This document shows positions 37,401 to 49,930 of a stretch of 64,000 nucleotides of DNA, one piece after another. The DNA is from Leucosporidium creatinivorum. Its lineage: Eukaryota > Basidiomycota > Microbotryomycetes > Leucosporidiales > Leucosporidiaceae. Below the pieces are notes generated by a model. The model worked only from the letters and a program-made list of their open reading frames with translations. It was not told where the DNA came from and ran no database searches. Positions within the stretch are counted from its first letter, which is position 1. Every line of letters begins with the position of its first letter. Where the stretch lies: contig BCKL01000030.1 of assembly GCA_001600635.1 (NCBI GenBank), forward strand, positions 236,283-300,282, given 5' to 3'. A program made the position numbers and the translations under genes.

Positions 37401-39763
37401 TCGGCTTGGACGAGTTGAGGCGAGCGGTGGTTGGCGAGGTAGGCGTCGTAGGCGGATTGCATCCTCGGTGCGCCGGGGAAGCCGGGGGGTGGCGCGCCGT
37501 ACGGTTGGATGTGGTGGTAAGGCGAGGGACCGGCGGCGGTGGGAGCCATGGGAGCGTCCGAGGCGATGGAGGCGGCGACGGAGCGGTCGCGCTCCCGCTC
37601 TCGCTCGCGGTCGGCAGGGCGGTCGGGGGCGCGCTCTTTCGAGGTGGAGGGGACGACCGGTGGGGAGTCGACGTGGTGCGTTTTGGCGCGTTTGGCCTGT
37701 TCAATCGTGAACCGAGGTCAGTTCGGCGCTCTCCCCCCTCGGCGAGCGTGAGAGCAACATACCTTAGCTCTCTCGCCCATCCCGGGAGCCGCCCTCTTCT
37801 TCTTCTCCTCCCCCGCCTGCGGCTTCTTAGCCGACGACCCATTGGCCTTGCCTCCTCCCGCCTCCTTCTTCTTCTGCGCTCCCGCCGCCTGAGCCTGCTG
37901 AGCCGCTACGACATTCGGATCGGTCGTATCGGGAAGGAAGGCCTTGAATTCGTCGAGAAGGTCGGGTGCCGAGTGGAAGAGCGCCGTGACTTGGGTGTAG
38001 ACCTTTGGACGAGAGAGGGGAGGTCAGCTCGGCGCTTGGGAGGAGAGGGAGAAACGCAACGAACCTCTTGAATCGGCCTCGTCTCCTTCTGATACGTCTG
38101 CAGGATCTCCAAGAACGTCTTGTACGTCTCCGGATCCTTGACGAACCGGTTCTTGATCTTGTTCACGTAGTTGATGGCGTGGTTGAACTCCATGACCTGC
38201 GGTTGACCTCCCGCGGCTGCAGGAGCCGGGGCGGGCTCTCCCGCTGCGGTAGCGGAGGCTGTGGCTGCTTCTCGACGAGCGACGGCTGGTGCGGAAGAGA
38301 CGATCGCGTCCGCTGCGTCCGAGGCTTCGACGGCGGATTTGGCTTTCGCAGCATCTTCTTCGGCGTTGGGTCGGGAGGGGGTGGGGCGGGCGGTTGCGGA
38401 TGAGGCGATGGGAGGAGCAGCGGTAGAGGTGGATGTGGGAGGAGCAGCAGGAGCGCCGGTACGGTTGACAAACCCTCCTGTCGCTTGGCCTGGTTTGGCG
38501 GTGAAGGGGGATTGCCAGAAGGGGACGGTGGCGCCCGTGGATTTGGCGGCTGATCCGCCGCCGTATGGTGGGATCGGAGCGGGAGGGGAGATGACGCTGC
38601 GAGCGGTGGTCGCCGTGGGAGCGGCAGAGGAGGGAGTCGCGCCGGCGCGAGAAGTCGAGGCGGCATTAGGGGTGGATGCCAAGGGAGTTCCTCCTGCAGC
38701 AGGAGTGGAAGCTGATGATCCACTGGCGGGGGTTGTGGCTCCTGTTGCGGCTCCTGGGCGACCTCCAGCGGGAGCCTTGCTCGTCGACGCCGAAGCGCCA
38801 GGATGGGCCTTGACAAACTCCCTCGCCTCGACTCCGGTTACATCCTGCGTCCTCGTGGTGATGCCCATAGGCGTAGTGACGGTGATGGTGTTGCTCGCCC
38901 CTTGCTCGTTGGCGGTCGAGACGAAGCATTCGATGCGATAGCCGGGAGGGAGGAAGGTGTTGAAGCCTTGGATGAGGGAAGGGTGGCCGCGGAAGAGGGT
39001 GCTGACTCGGTCGATGACGCCGGGAGTGTCGATGCTGTAGGCGAGCAGAGAAAAGGAGGTCAGACAGGTCGTCGAAACGCAAAGGCTGGCGGAGGGCGAG
39101 CCGGCGAAAGAGCTGAACGTACGCTTGAGTCTTGAACTGCTTCATGATCCTGTTGATGAGAATATGAGGATCAGTTTCGGCTTGAGCTCCGGAGTTGTAA
39201 GACTGCTACTCACGTCAAGAACTGGTCGTAGACTGAGCGGCGGGGAGGAGGCAAGGCGGGTTAGCTCCAACAGTTCAACGAGAGCCTGCGATGCCAAGCC
39301 GAGAGCTGTGGGCTACTCTACAGACTCATGCGCGAATGATGAGCTGACGACCTACCTTCATACTCTGCCGAGAATTGCTGCTTTACGCGGTCGAGGTAGC
39401 TGGTTTGACGCGGGCAAGGTTAGCTCTGCTCCGCCCGCTGTCGAGCTACAAAGAGACTCACGAGAGAGCATCTCTAACATTTAGAGGTCTGAAAGCGGAA
39501 GCAGCGCCTTGAGCCTGAGCGCTAGGAGAAGCTGTAGTAGTGGCATTGGGCGATGCCTGGCGCGAGGCGAAGGGGGACACGCGCGGGGGTACAGCGGCGG
39601 CGGAAGCTGGTGTAGGGGCTAAGGTAGCAGCAGGAGTAGCTGTTGTAGCTGTAGCCTGTGCTGGGGTGGAAGCAGCGGCGGTTGAAGTGGAAGCGGCGGG
39701 AGGAGCTGATGCGGCTGGAGGTTGCTGGGCGGGAATTGGAGCTGGAGGAGGAGGGGCTGACAT
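34422..39763 (-). CDS. SIN3: SIN3 transcriptional co-repressor (histone deacetylase scaffold)
   Basis: It is the scaffold of the Rpd3/HDAC complexes and recruits deacetylase to repressors through PAH domains. It is multi-exon. The N-terminus is a long Ala/Pro/Thr-rich stretch (start MSAPPPPAP). PAH1 begins [19 protein letters not shown] and ends near [19 protein letters not shown]2 reads [20 protein letters not shown] and then [18 protein letters not shown]3 shows [19 protein letters not shown] and [19 protein letters not shown]. The HDAC-interaction domain follows with LPDSYRKLP-like sequence, [30 protein letters not shown] and [22 protein letters not shown] (these last two shown in part). 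The C-terminal Sin3_C region is recognisable by FHLCRDYL near the end. An acidic Ser-rich linker lies at about 35900-36100. The start is 212 bp from a divergent helicase gene. Confidence 0.92.
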
Positions 39764-39975
39764 GGCTACAGAAGAGGCGAGAGCCGAAGCAGAAGCGAGC
39801 TACGAGCTGACCCTGCTGTCCTACAGCGCCGAATTGCCGACGAGTCCCAGCCGAGGGGAAGGGGAACGAGTTGGCAAGAGGGAGAGCCGGGAGAAGTGCG
39901 TTTCAAGGTTGCTCTCCTGCCGTCTGCCGCTGCTTCTGCTTCTCGCGTCGGTCTACACGCTGTACCAGAACAGGA
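39764..39975. promoter_or_regulatory. Short divergent promoter, SIN3 and RNA helicase
   Basis: Only 212 bp separate the two start codons, so the two genes must share promoter DNA unless one start is wrong. No TATA box is seen. Confidence 0.5.
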
Positions 39976-42900
39976 ATGGCCCCTACTCGACCGCCGAAAC
40001 CGCCTGTAGCAAAGCCCAAGTTTGTCGACGAGGGCTTAGGAGACAACCCCTTCTCCTCGTCCAAGTCGGCCACCAAGAAACCGCCTGCTAGGAAGCAGAA
40101 CATTGTCAAGAGCGGTAACGCTGGATCATCCAAACCTGCTCCTGCTCCCTTGGCTCCAGGCGAGGTAGCACCTCCTCCACCGCTCTTTCGTGAGCTCCGT
40201 CCTTCTCTTCTGCCGCCGAGGCCAGCTGACGAGTCTATCCTACAGCCATCGGGTTCAAGACACCTATCAGCCTACTCACAGAACGCTGTCAGAAAGCTGG
40301 ATGGGAACGACCGGACGTCAATCCCAAGCGACTGCCCTCAGGTGAGCTCGCTCCTCCCTTCTTCCTTGCAGACGTCGGTCAGCTTAGCCTGCTCTCGCTT
40401 CGATAGGCAAATGGACCGCTAGCGTCACTATTAAGCGCAAGAACCCAAAGACCAAAGAGCTCGATACCGTCCTCATGCGCCCCCCGCCGAGCCCTTCAGC
40501 CATCGCCGTCGAGAAGGAGAGTGCTATGGAGGCCAAGTGAGTTGCTTTGCTGTCGGGGAGAGATCGAGGGTACTTGCTGATATCCGCTGCTACCTCTCGC
40601 AGACACTGGGCAGCCGTCTTCGCCCTCTTCCGCTTCGCCAACAACCTTCGGCTCAACATCCAGCTCCCTCCCCAGACCCGAGGTCCGTCTTTCCTGCTTC
40701 CCACATTCCTCTCCTCTCCTCACTGACCATCTTCCTCCCCACCTGACAGACTACTGGTCCGCCCTCGAAGCCGAGAAAGCCTCCTCCACGCCCAACAAAA
40801 CCTGGCTCTGGTCCCTCACTCCCTTCGAAACCGCCGCCTCTGCACCACCTCCACCGGGCGCCCGTCCACCGCCTTCAGCACCAGCACCCGACGCTTCGCA
40901 CCTCGCTTCGTCCAAAGCAGTCCCTCAGGCTCCTTCCCCTTTCTCCTCCAAGCCAGGCTCGGCGTTCAGCTCGGCGACTTCCTCCACCCTTCCCTCCCGA
41001 GCACCGACGCCCAAACCCTCGTTATCGAAGTGGTGGGCAGAGGCGCCGGAGGTGAAGATGCCCACCGCCCTGCGAGATCTAGTGGAGGAGACGATCCGTT
41101 CGAGCATGACTCTCCACCCGTCGCTCGCCCTCCCCTCTTCCTCCAACGACGACGTTGCAAACGACTTTGACGACCTCACCCTCGCTCCTCCTCGCGTCTC
41201 ACCAGAAGAGCAGCACGCAGCGAACGAGCTTGTGCAGATGGGTTTCCGGCGAGGGCACGTCGCCAACGCCCTTTCCTACGTCTCCCACGCGCGCCATGCC
41301 TCCCCTTCCGACCCTCTCTCTCGCTCGCTCTCCACCCTCCCTCTTCGGACCGCCCTCCTCTCTCATCTCCACCTTCATGTGCCCGAAGAGGACCTCCCGC
41401 CTTCGTTGAGGAGCAGTCGGCCGGCGGACGCGACGGTGAGAAATGCTACTAGTATGGGAGTCGAGGCGCTGGGGAGGTTGTGGAAGGCCGAGAAGGTGGC
41501 GAGGGAGGTGGGAGTGCCGGTGGGGGTTGTGGAGAGTGTATTGGGAGAGGAGGGGGTCGAGGGGGAGGAAGGGAGGGCGGTGGAGCTGTTGGTGAGGAAG
41601 TTGGTGGGGTGGGAAGGTGTGGAGGAGAAGGAGGTCGAGTATGGGTTGAGTAAGGAGAGGTTGGTGGAGGCCTGGATGGAGAGGGGGGAGTTGAGCGAGG
41701 AAGAGAGGAAAGAGTTGGAGGAGAGGAGGGAGGATGAGCTCGTGGGATTGGAGGGGATGCTCGGCGATCGGTTCAGGAGGGTCGAAGGTGGCGCAGAAAT
41801 CCTGGCTTCCTCCCTCGCCCCTGCTCGGCGCAGCCCCGGCTCCCCACCACACGAGCAAGTCATCCTCCGCATTCTTCACCACCCCTCCTCTCGCTACCCC
41901 ACGCCTTCCGACGACCCCGAGACCAACAGCCCCATCCTCCCGACCTTCTACGTCTACTCTTCCACCCTCCCCCCTTACCTCCGCCTCCACCTCACCTCCC
42001 TCCTCGCCCGCCAATTCCTCTCCGACCCCCACGGCGAGGATTGGCGCGACCTCGCTCACGCAGGGTACGGCGGCGTCGTTGGGGAGATGGCCTCCTTCCT
42101 CCAAGAAAACTGGGCCGCCGCAGTGGAGAACCCACCGGACTCTCGAGCCGTCTTGTCCAACCTCCTCGGCTCGAGGATCGTCCAGCAGGCTCCTTCGGCC
42201 ACGTCGACCAAGCAGACGAACCAACCGAGGAGGGCGGGACCGAATACGAGTAAAGTGAGGGCGACGCCGGCGATGCAGGAGGGGTTGAGGAGGTATTGGG
42301 AGGGGACCAAGGGGAGGCAGGGGTATCAGAAGATGCTGGAGACGAGGAGCAGGCTGCCGGCGTGGGGCATGCGGGAGGAGATTGTGGAGCTTATTAGGAA
42401 CAATAGGGTCGTCATCGTTAGTGGGGAGACGGGTAGTGGAAAAACGACGCAGGGTGAGCTCCTTCCCTTGCTTCGTGATCGCCGAGCACCGAGCTGACCT
42501 CCTCCTCCTCCCTCCCTTGGGTCCACAGTCCCTCGCTTCGTCCTCGAAGATGCCATTCTGCGCTCCGAAGGCGCCTCGTTCAACCTCATCATCACCCAGC
42601 CCCGCCGAGTCAGCGCCATCGGCGTCGCCTCTCGCGTCGGCGCCGAAATGATGGAGGATATCAACGATCCCTCGTCCCGCCATCTTGTGGGATACGCCAT
42701 TCGTGGAGAGAGGAAGGCCGGCAAGGATTGTAGGGTCTTGTTTTGCACGACGGGAGTGGTGTTGAGTCGGTTGAGTAGGGGAGGGGATCCGGATTTGGAC
42801 GGTGTTAGCCATATCTTCATCGATGAGGTGAGTTTGGTTTCGCTTCTGCTATAGATGAAGAGCCGAGCTGATGCGTCTGGTGCCCCACAGGTCCATGAGC

Positions 42901-45341
42901 GTAGCGTCGACTCGGACTTCCTCCTCCTCGAGCTTCGCGACATCCTCAAACGAAACAAGAAGATCAAGGTCATCCTCGTACGTTTCGCCGCTCACTCGGC
43001 TTATACCCAGATCGCTCACTCGCCTTCTACCACCCTGCAGATGTCCGCCACTATCAACCAAGCCCAATTCTCCAACTACTTCGGCGGCGCCCCGTGCATC
43101 GAAATTCCCGGCTTCACTCACCCCGTCCAAGATCACTACCTCGAAGAGATTCTTCCTCATCTTCCTTCGACCTACTACCCGAGCAACAAGCCCGCCAAGA
43201 AGGCCACTCAGGCGCAACTCGACCGGATGCGCCAGTCGTTCGAGGCGAGGGGGATCACCAACGAGAGGACGTTGATGGCGCTCGAGTCGCTCACGAGGTC
43301 GGAGAAGATCGACTTCAACCTCGTCGGAGCTACGGTCGCTCACTGCCTCGAGCGCTCCAAGGAACAGGGAGGAGACGTTCTCGTCTTCCTCACGGGAGTC
43401 TTCGACATCAAGCAAGGAGTCGACGCCATCCGCCAGGCCGTATCTCACACCTCGGAGCGCATCGAGGTCCTTCCCCTTCACGCCAACCTCACCTCCGCCG
43501 AGCAGCAGCTCGTCTTCCGCCCCGTCAAGCCGGGTCATCGCAAGGTCGTCGTCGCGACTAACGTCGCCGAGACGTCCATTACCATCGACGGCATAATATT
43601 TGTCGTCGATTGCGGGCGAGTGAAGGAAAATACATTTGACCCCGAAACGAGCATTACCAAGCTTGTAGAGACGTGGACGAGTAAGGCTAGCAGTCGGCAG
43701 AGGAGGGGACGAGCTGGACGTACGAGGCCGGGAGAGTGCTACAGTGAGTTATCGTATCGTCACCCTCCTCGGACGTCAGCTGACATCTTCCTCCATTGTA
43801 GAGCTTTTCACCCACTACACCGAGGAGACCGTCATGTCGCCTCACCCCACCCCCGAGATCATGCGCATCCCTCTCGAGGCCCTCTGCCTCCAGATCAAGG
43901 CCATGCGCGCCGACGAGGACGTCAAGCTCTTCCTCGGCAAGGCTCTCGACCCGCCAGACGTACGCGCCATCGACTCGGCTTGGGCTACGCTGAAGCTGTT
44001 GGGAGCGATTGAGGAGACGGGAGGGACGGCGGCGAGGTTGACGCCGCTGGGGATGCATTTGAGCATGATTCCGGTGGATCTGAGGCTCGGAAAGGTGTGT
44101 TTAACTTGCCAGGACTCGACCGCAGGCGACGGCTGACCTTCCTTTCTCCTGCAGATGCTCGTTCTCGCCGCCATCTTCAAGTGTCTCGATCCGGCAAGTC
44201 GTCTCGCCGAGCTTTCCTTCCCGCTTGTAGCTGACTCTGACCGTCGCCATCACCCAACAGATCCTCACCGTCGTCGCTCTGCTTTCGTCGAAGCCCTTCT
44301 TCCTCAGCCCGATGGAGAAGCGCGACGAGTCGAAGAAGTGGGCTCGCTCGGCTCCCCCTCCTCGCTCACCCCGAGCTGACCACCGTATTTCTCTTTAGGG
44401 CTCGGTCCATGTTCTACACGGGTCGTTCGGATCTGCTGAGCGACGTCAAGGCTTTCAACGCATGCCTCGCCGCCCGCAATGACGGTCACGCCGCCCTTCG
44501 CAACTTCGCCGAGGACAATGTGAGCTCGCTGCGCCGTCTCTGCGTCTCGGAGCCTCGCTCATAGGCTTTTCTGTCGCAGTTCATCTCCCAATCCACCTTC
44601 CGCGACGTCGTCCAACTCCGCAACGAGTACCTCCAAGCCCTCTCGGACGTCGGCTTCGTCCCCTTCCGCGCCCAGTCCACCTCTTCCGCCTTCAACGAGA
44701 ACGCCACCAACGAGAACCTCCTTAAGGCCATCATCTTTGCCGGAACGGGTCGCCTCGTCAAGGTCAAGCTGCCTCAAGCTACGTTTGACAAGGGAGCTTC
44801 TGGTGCGATTGAGCGGGATCGCGAGTCGAGGGAGATCAAATTCTTCGAGAAGGATGGTGAGTGGCTTCTTTCCCCTCGAGGGCTTCGTGCTCAGTCCTTT
44901 TCTCTCACAGGCCGTGTCTTCCTGCACCCTGGCTCCCTCCTCTTCAGCGAGAATCGCTTCGCAACGCCCTTCATGACCTTCTTCTCCAAGCACGTCACCA
45001 CCAAACCGTTCCTTCGCGATGCCACCGAGGTCCCCAACTATGGCGTACTCCTCTTCGGCGGCAAGGTCAACGTCGAGCTCGAGAAGGGCGTGACGGTCGG
45101 CAACGATGGCTGGGTCATGATGCGAGCATGGCCGAGGATCGGAGTACTTGTCAACAGTCTTCGCAGGCTCTTTGACGCTGATCTTGAGGCCAACTTTGAG
45201 GCGCCGAACTTTGGAGGTGAGTTCTTGCTCTCCCTGCTCGGCGTTCGCTTTCCTGACTCTCGGCCTCTCGCTTTAGGCCAACCGAGTCCTGTTGTACAAG
45301 CTATGTTGGCGTTGTTAGAGAGGGATGGTGGGCTGTACTAG
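39976..45341 (+). CDS. DEVH-box RNA helicase (YLR419W/Ucp12, DHX57-like)
   Basis: An ATP-dependent RNA helicase of the DEAH/RHA group. Domains in order: a Pro-rich N-terminus; a dsRNA-binding-like stretch (KTPISLLTERCQKAGWERPD); HWAAVFALFRFANNLRLNIQ, typical of this subfamily; a UBA-like domain (HAANELVQMGFRRGHVANAL); an RWD-like region; then the helicase core. The core shows Walker A GETGSGKTTQ, TQPRRVSAIGVASR, motif II IFIDEVHERS split by an intron, MSATINQAQF, FLTGVFDI, TNVAETSITIDG and QRRGRAGRTRPGECY. The HA2/winged-helix region (RIPLEALCLQIKAM) and an OB-fold (GSLLFSENRFATPFMTFFSK) end the protein. One exon from about 40750 to 42454 is unusually long. The order UBA, RWD, helicase matches DHX57/YLR419W. 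Its cellular role is poorly defined in the family. Confidence 0.88.
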
Positions 45342-45921
45342 AATCGTAATCGAGTCTGCACCAATTTATACTAGATCCACAATCGCGCCGGCGCCGAGCC
45401 TCTTTTCTTTCGCATGGAGGCAGTGCGAAGACGCCTTGCGAGCTGGAACGTCCCATGAGCTTGCGCTGTATTGACGAGCCTGGCTCTGTACAGCTCAAGA
45501 GAGAACAGGTCGCGTTGCAAGGCGAGCGCTTGAAGCTCGGCTCTCATCTCCCTGCTCCCATCTTGGCGTTCGCCCACCCTTCGGCCACTCTCTTCGGCAC
45601 TCGTCACGGACAAATCAGAGGTGAACTCGCCTCTCATCCCGACTCCCCGCTCATTCTCGGACGCCGGGACCAGCGAGCACGTCGAATCACGCCAGATCTG
45701 AGCTTTCCCCGGCGTCTCTTGCCCTCCCTGGACCTTCGTTAGCTCTTTTCCTGCCGTCTAGATGTATTTCTGTCTACGATTTGCGTGGAGGAGAGGCGTC
45801 GCAGTCGGATGGCGTGTTACAAGAGCTGGGTTGCGCCTGCTCGCCGCCGCTGCAGAGTCTGTCCGCGGGCAGATGCTGTGCTCTCACTCCTTCTTGTAAC
45901 TCTGCACCCTATACCTGGGCC
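45342..45921. other. Intergenic, helicase to transporter
   Basis: 580 bp with no supported gene. The frame of the transporter is open upstream but has no ATG before 45922. Confidence 0.5.
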
Positions 45922-48274
45922 ATGACCTTCTTCAACCGTTTCCAACGCAGCGCGCCCGTCTCGGAGACCTCGTCGGCGGACGAGAAGGGCGAGCTCTACG
46001 GCGACAGTGCCCTCGAGGCGAAGACCGTGGATGGCAGTTTAGTCGCTGCTGGATCTCTGACATTAGCTGAAGCCTCTGCTGGAGGTCTGGGTCGGCATCT
46101 CGGCGTGTGAGTAGCTTCGGCGCCCCTTCGTCGTTTCGAATGGTGGGGCTGACCTGCGGTTCCGAGCAGTACAACAAGCACACTCCTAGTCGTGGGACGA
46201 ATTATTGGCACTGGCATTTTTGCCACCCCATCATCGATATTGAAGAGTGTAGGATCAGTCGGCGCAAGTGAGTGAGAAGCCACCTCGGCCGAGGGCATGG
46301 TTCTCGCTCGCCTCTAGCAACTTTTCAACTGACCTGCCGCCTTCTGTCAGCTATGATGCTATGGGTCTTAGGCCTGCTTCTCTCCTTTGCTGGGCTGTTC
46401 GTGTGGCTCGAATTCGCCGCCATGTTCCCTCGCTCGGGAGGCGAGAAGCTTTACCTCGAGGCCGTCTACAAGAAGCCCAAAGTCCTCACCACGATCCTGT
46501 TCGCCGCCAACGCCATCCTTCTAGGCTTCACCGCCTCTGGCTGTATCGTCTTTGCCAGCAACATCCTCGTCGCCGCCGACGTTGCCTCGACCCCCTGGAA
46601 GAGCCGAGGAATCGCTGTTGGCGTCATCTTGTGAGCCTCATAGCCTGTGTCCAAGTCTCAAAAACATGCGACTCACCCCTTGCCCCTACAGCTTCGTCAC
46701 TGCCATCCACGGCTTCACCCCCAAGTTCGGCGTTCGGCTCATGAACTTGATCTCCATTTTTAAGGTGCGCTTGCTTCTCCACAGCTTTTCACGGACTGTT
46801 GACTCACCGTCTGATCGTACAGATCATCATCCTTCTCATCATCGTCGTCTCGGGCTGGGTGGTGCTTGCGGGCGGTGTCAAGTCGATCCCCGACCCTCAC
46901 CGAAACTTCCGCAACGGCTTCGCTGGCAGCTCTCACTCGGCTTACAACTACGCGTCGGCACTGTTCAAAGTTTTGAACTCGTTTACTGGGTGCGTTCAGG
47001 CCACTCTCGAGCCTCATCTCTCCCAGAGTCGACTCGGAGCTGACCCGCTCTCCTCCGCTCGCAGCTGGTCGAACGCTTGCCTCGTACTCAATGAGGTCAA
47101 GAACCCGATCAGGACGGTCAAAATCGCTGGAGCCCTCGGTTTGGCTATCTGCTCAGTCCTCTACATATTTGTGAGTCAGCCAAGCTTGGGAAAGATCGCC
47201 GAGCGGTCAGTCGACTCCATACTCAGGCGCCTCATCAACAGGCCAACATCGCCTACTTCGCTGCAGTCGATCTCGATCAGTTAGCCGCTAGTGGAGTTAC
47301 CGTAGCATCCTACTACTTCCTCGTTGTCTTTGGCCGCACGGCGCAACGAGCCCTCTCGGTCTTCGTCGCGCTCAGTGCCCTAGGCAACGTCCTTTCCGTC
47401 ACCTTCGCCCAGTCCCGCGTGAACCAGGGTGAGTTTACTCCTCCGTCGAGCGCATGCTTCGTGACTCGAGCTCGTTCTATCCGCCGAGGTCGGCATTGTC
47501 GAAATCGCTGTCCTTCGCCGATATCGAGAAACGAGTCCGAAGGCTGACCTCTTTCGGCCCATCCTCCAACAGAGCTCGGCAAGGAAGGGTTCCTCCCTTG
47601 GACCAAGTTCTGGGCGAGCAACTGGCCAGTCGGCGCTCCCCTTCCCGGCCTCATCGTCCACCTCATCCCTTCGCTCGTCATCATTTTGGGACCTCCCGCC
47701 GGTATCGCCTACTCGTTCATCCTTGGTGAGCTACGTTCAAATGAGCTGCTCCTCTCACTGTCGACGAGGGTTTCTGCGATAAAACTGTACAGCTGGAGCA
47801 GACGATCGGCGGCGCTGACCCATCGCCGAACTTTTCAGACGTCGAAGGCTACCCTTCCCAGATCATCAATTTGGCCGTCGTTCTCGGGCTCTTCTGGCTA
47901 CGCTACCGTCACCCCGAAATCGTACGCCCCTTCAAGGTCTGGCTCCCACTTGCCTTCTTCTTCCTCGTTGCCGCATGCTTCCTCCTCGTCGTTCCCTTCC
48001 TTCGCCCGCCTGGAGGCATCGGGGACACTCCTCCTCTACCGTACTGGCTGTACCCAATCGTCGGAATCTCAGTGTTTGCCCTCGGGTTCCTCTACTGGTT
48101 GGTATGGTGGGTCCTCCTGCCCCGAGTCGGCGGGTATATCTTGAGCGCCGAGAAGGCGGTCCTCAAGGATGGCACGGTGGTGACAGAGGTGAGCCTCCTG
48201 ATCTAGAGTCTCGGATTACTGGCTCGAGTGCTGACGGCTCTGTTGCTCAGTACAAACGGATCAAGAACGAATAA
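45922..48274 (+). CDS. Amino-acid permease, methionine permease (MUP1)-like
   Basis: A plasma-membrane APC-superfamily transporter of the fungal LAT type, likely for methionine or related amino acids. An acidic soluble N-terminus (SETSSADEKGELYG) contains Lys residues that could serve as ubiquitin sites. The first membrane helix has the unwound substrate motif RIIGTGIFATPSSI. Further helices include MMLWVLGLLLSFAGLFVWLE followed by FPRSGGEKLYLEAVY, a signature of the MUP1 group. Others are IIILLIIVVSGWVVLAGGV and FRNGFAGSSHSAYNYASALF. LVLNEVKNPIRTVKIAG is the cytosolic motif shared by LAT transporters. About 12 membrane helices can be counted over nine or more exons. The C-terminus is short (EYKRIKNE). 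The substrate is inferred from the family. Confidence 0.85.
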
Positions 48275-48879
48275 GAAACGAGCGGAGGCGGACACCGAAG
48301 AGGAGGAAGGGGGCAGCGGGCCCGTAGGAGGGCGTTCTGTGGCTGTGAGACGGATCTAGAGGGCAATAAATGCTTAGATGTCCCGCACTGAGTGAAGTGA
48401 GGTTCGAGAAGCCGGAGGGTAGCGAGTGAAGCCGGCGCCGAGCCCCTCGCCGAGCGTCTCTTCGCTGGAAGCCAGAGCTAGAGAAACCTCTGCGAAAGTG
48501 CGGAGATTAAAAGTTGCGTATACTCTGCTTCCGCAGCTTTTCAAACCGCAAAATCAAGGAGCAGGAGGAGAGCGAGCGCCAGCTCGGCGCACGCCAGCTC
48601 GCGCTGCAGACAGGCAAAGGGGGAACGTCAGAAGTACGAAGGGGTAGGGATCGAACCTATGAGTGTCTTCCAGGCGTCTCCCCCTCTTGCACAGCTGGTC
48701 GATAGCTCTACAGAAATCCAGCCGTCGTTCAACCTCCCCGCTCGCGACGCGCCTTCTCTCGCTCCGCCTAACTTTCTCAAACTTGCCTTGTCGCCTCTAC
48801 TCGACCACGCGCGACCACAAAATCTCCAAGGCAAACCTGCAACACCCTACACCACAACCTCTCAGCTCCTTCGACTAGA
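48275..48879. other. Intergenic, transporter to MAD2
   Basis: 605 bp with no supported gene. Around 48645-48660 the minus strand has a perfect tRNA B-box-like word, but a full cloverleaf could not be built (see rejected list). Confidence 0.5.
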
Positions 48880-49829
48880 ATGGCGACGAAACGCAAGACG
48901 GGCCAGGTGCTGAGCTTGAAGGGCTCGGTCAAGATGGTCTCCGAGTTCTTTGAGTACAGCGTCAACTCGTGAGCTCTTCCTCATCTCTCTGCGGTGCTGC
49001 CGCTGACCTGAAACTCTGCAGGATCCTCTACCAACGCGGCATCTACCCACCGGAGGACTTCAAGATGGTCAAGAAGTACGGCTTGACGCTGTTCACCAGC
49101 GCGGACGAGAGCCTGGAGGCGTACATCCAGTCGGTGATGAAGCAGGTGCAAGGTGAGCTGCTGCAGTAGATGTCAAGAAGCGCGAGCTGACCCGCGCTCC
49201 TCCAGCTTGGATCTTGGCGGGCAAGCTCGACAGTCTCGCTCTGATTCTGATGACGAGGGAAACGCGCGAGGTGGTGGAACGGTGGCAGTTTGATATCGAG
49301 GTAGAAGATCCTGCCGAGGTGGGAGGCAAGGAGAACGCTGGGTGAGTGCGAAGGGGGCGGAGACGCGTCTCGAAGCCGAGCTGACCTGCCTCACTACAGA
49401 CCTGAGGGAACGGTGAAGCCACCCAAACCCGAGAAGACAGCCGAACAGATTCAGAAGGACATCCAAGACATCATGCGCCAGATTACGTCCAGCGTAACCT
49501 TCCTGCCGGCGCTCCAGGACAAGTGTAGGTCTCGCCGAGCTGCTCCGCCCGCTGTAGAGCGGTTGCTAATTCCCTTTTCTTCCACTAGACGTTTTCACCA
49601 TCCTCACCTACGCTGCCAAAGACACCGAGGTGCCCAAAGAGTGGATCGACAGCGACCCTCACATGATTATCGGCAACGCCGAGCAGGTGCGCCGTCGAGC
49701 TGGGGACCTTGGGCGAGACCTCCTTGCTCACGCCCTCTCGATCTACAGGTCAAGCTTCGCTCCTTCAGCACAAATCGACACAAGGTCAAGGGCCTCGTCG
49801 CTTACCGCCTCGGCGCCGACATGCTTTAA
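48880..49829 (+). CDS. MAD2: Mad2, spindle assembly checkpoint HORMA protein
   Basis: Mad2 binds Mad1 at unattached kinetochores and Cdc20 in the checkpoint complex that blocks the anaphase-promoting complex. The HORMA domain is complete. The N-terminus reads LSLKGSVKMVSEFFEYSVNS, followed by ILYQRGIYPPEDFKMVKKYG, matching the family. The WILAGKLDSLALILM strand and VVERWQFDIEVED follow, then DIQDIMRQITSSVTFLPAL. The mobile 'safety belt' end includes VFTILTYAAKD, VPKEWIDSDP, LRSFSTNRHKVKGLVAYRL and the end GADML. About six exons. An insert of basic/acidic residues (PEGTVKPPKPEKTAEQ) lengthens the middle loop. Convergent with GUF1, 101 bp apart. Confidence 0.95.
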
Positions 49830-49930
49830 GGCTCGCTACACCCTCCTCTACCCACTCACGACCCCACGCCTTCGTCCTTTCACTCTTGTAGTACAACTAT
49901 GTCTATTTCCTTCTACTTTACGCAACGAGA

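Noticed and set aside
36491-38071. Plus-strand frame of 526 codons opposite SIN3
   Set aside because: SIN3 PAH3 and the HDAC-interaction domain are unambiguous on the other strand; this frame is Arg/Leu/Gly-rich noise.
41199-42812. Minus-strand frame of 537 codons opposite the RNA helicase
   Set aside because: It spans across helicase motifs that are clear on the plus strand; its Leu/Pro/His-rich content is typical of an antisense shadow.
48640-48715. tRNA-like sequence on the minus strand with a perfect B-box-like word GGTTCGATCCC
   Set aside because: The 3' acceptor strand would need a CGAAGGG-type partner 5' of it, and none is found; the D-arm lacks the GG of the D-loop and no sound anticodon arm can be drawn. 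Probably chance or a decayed tRNA fragment.
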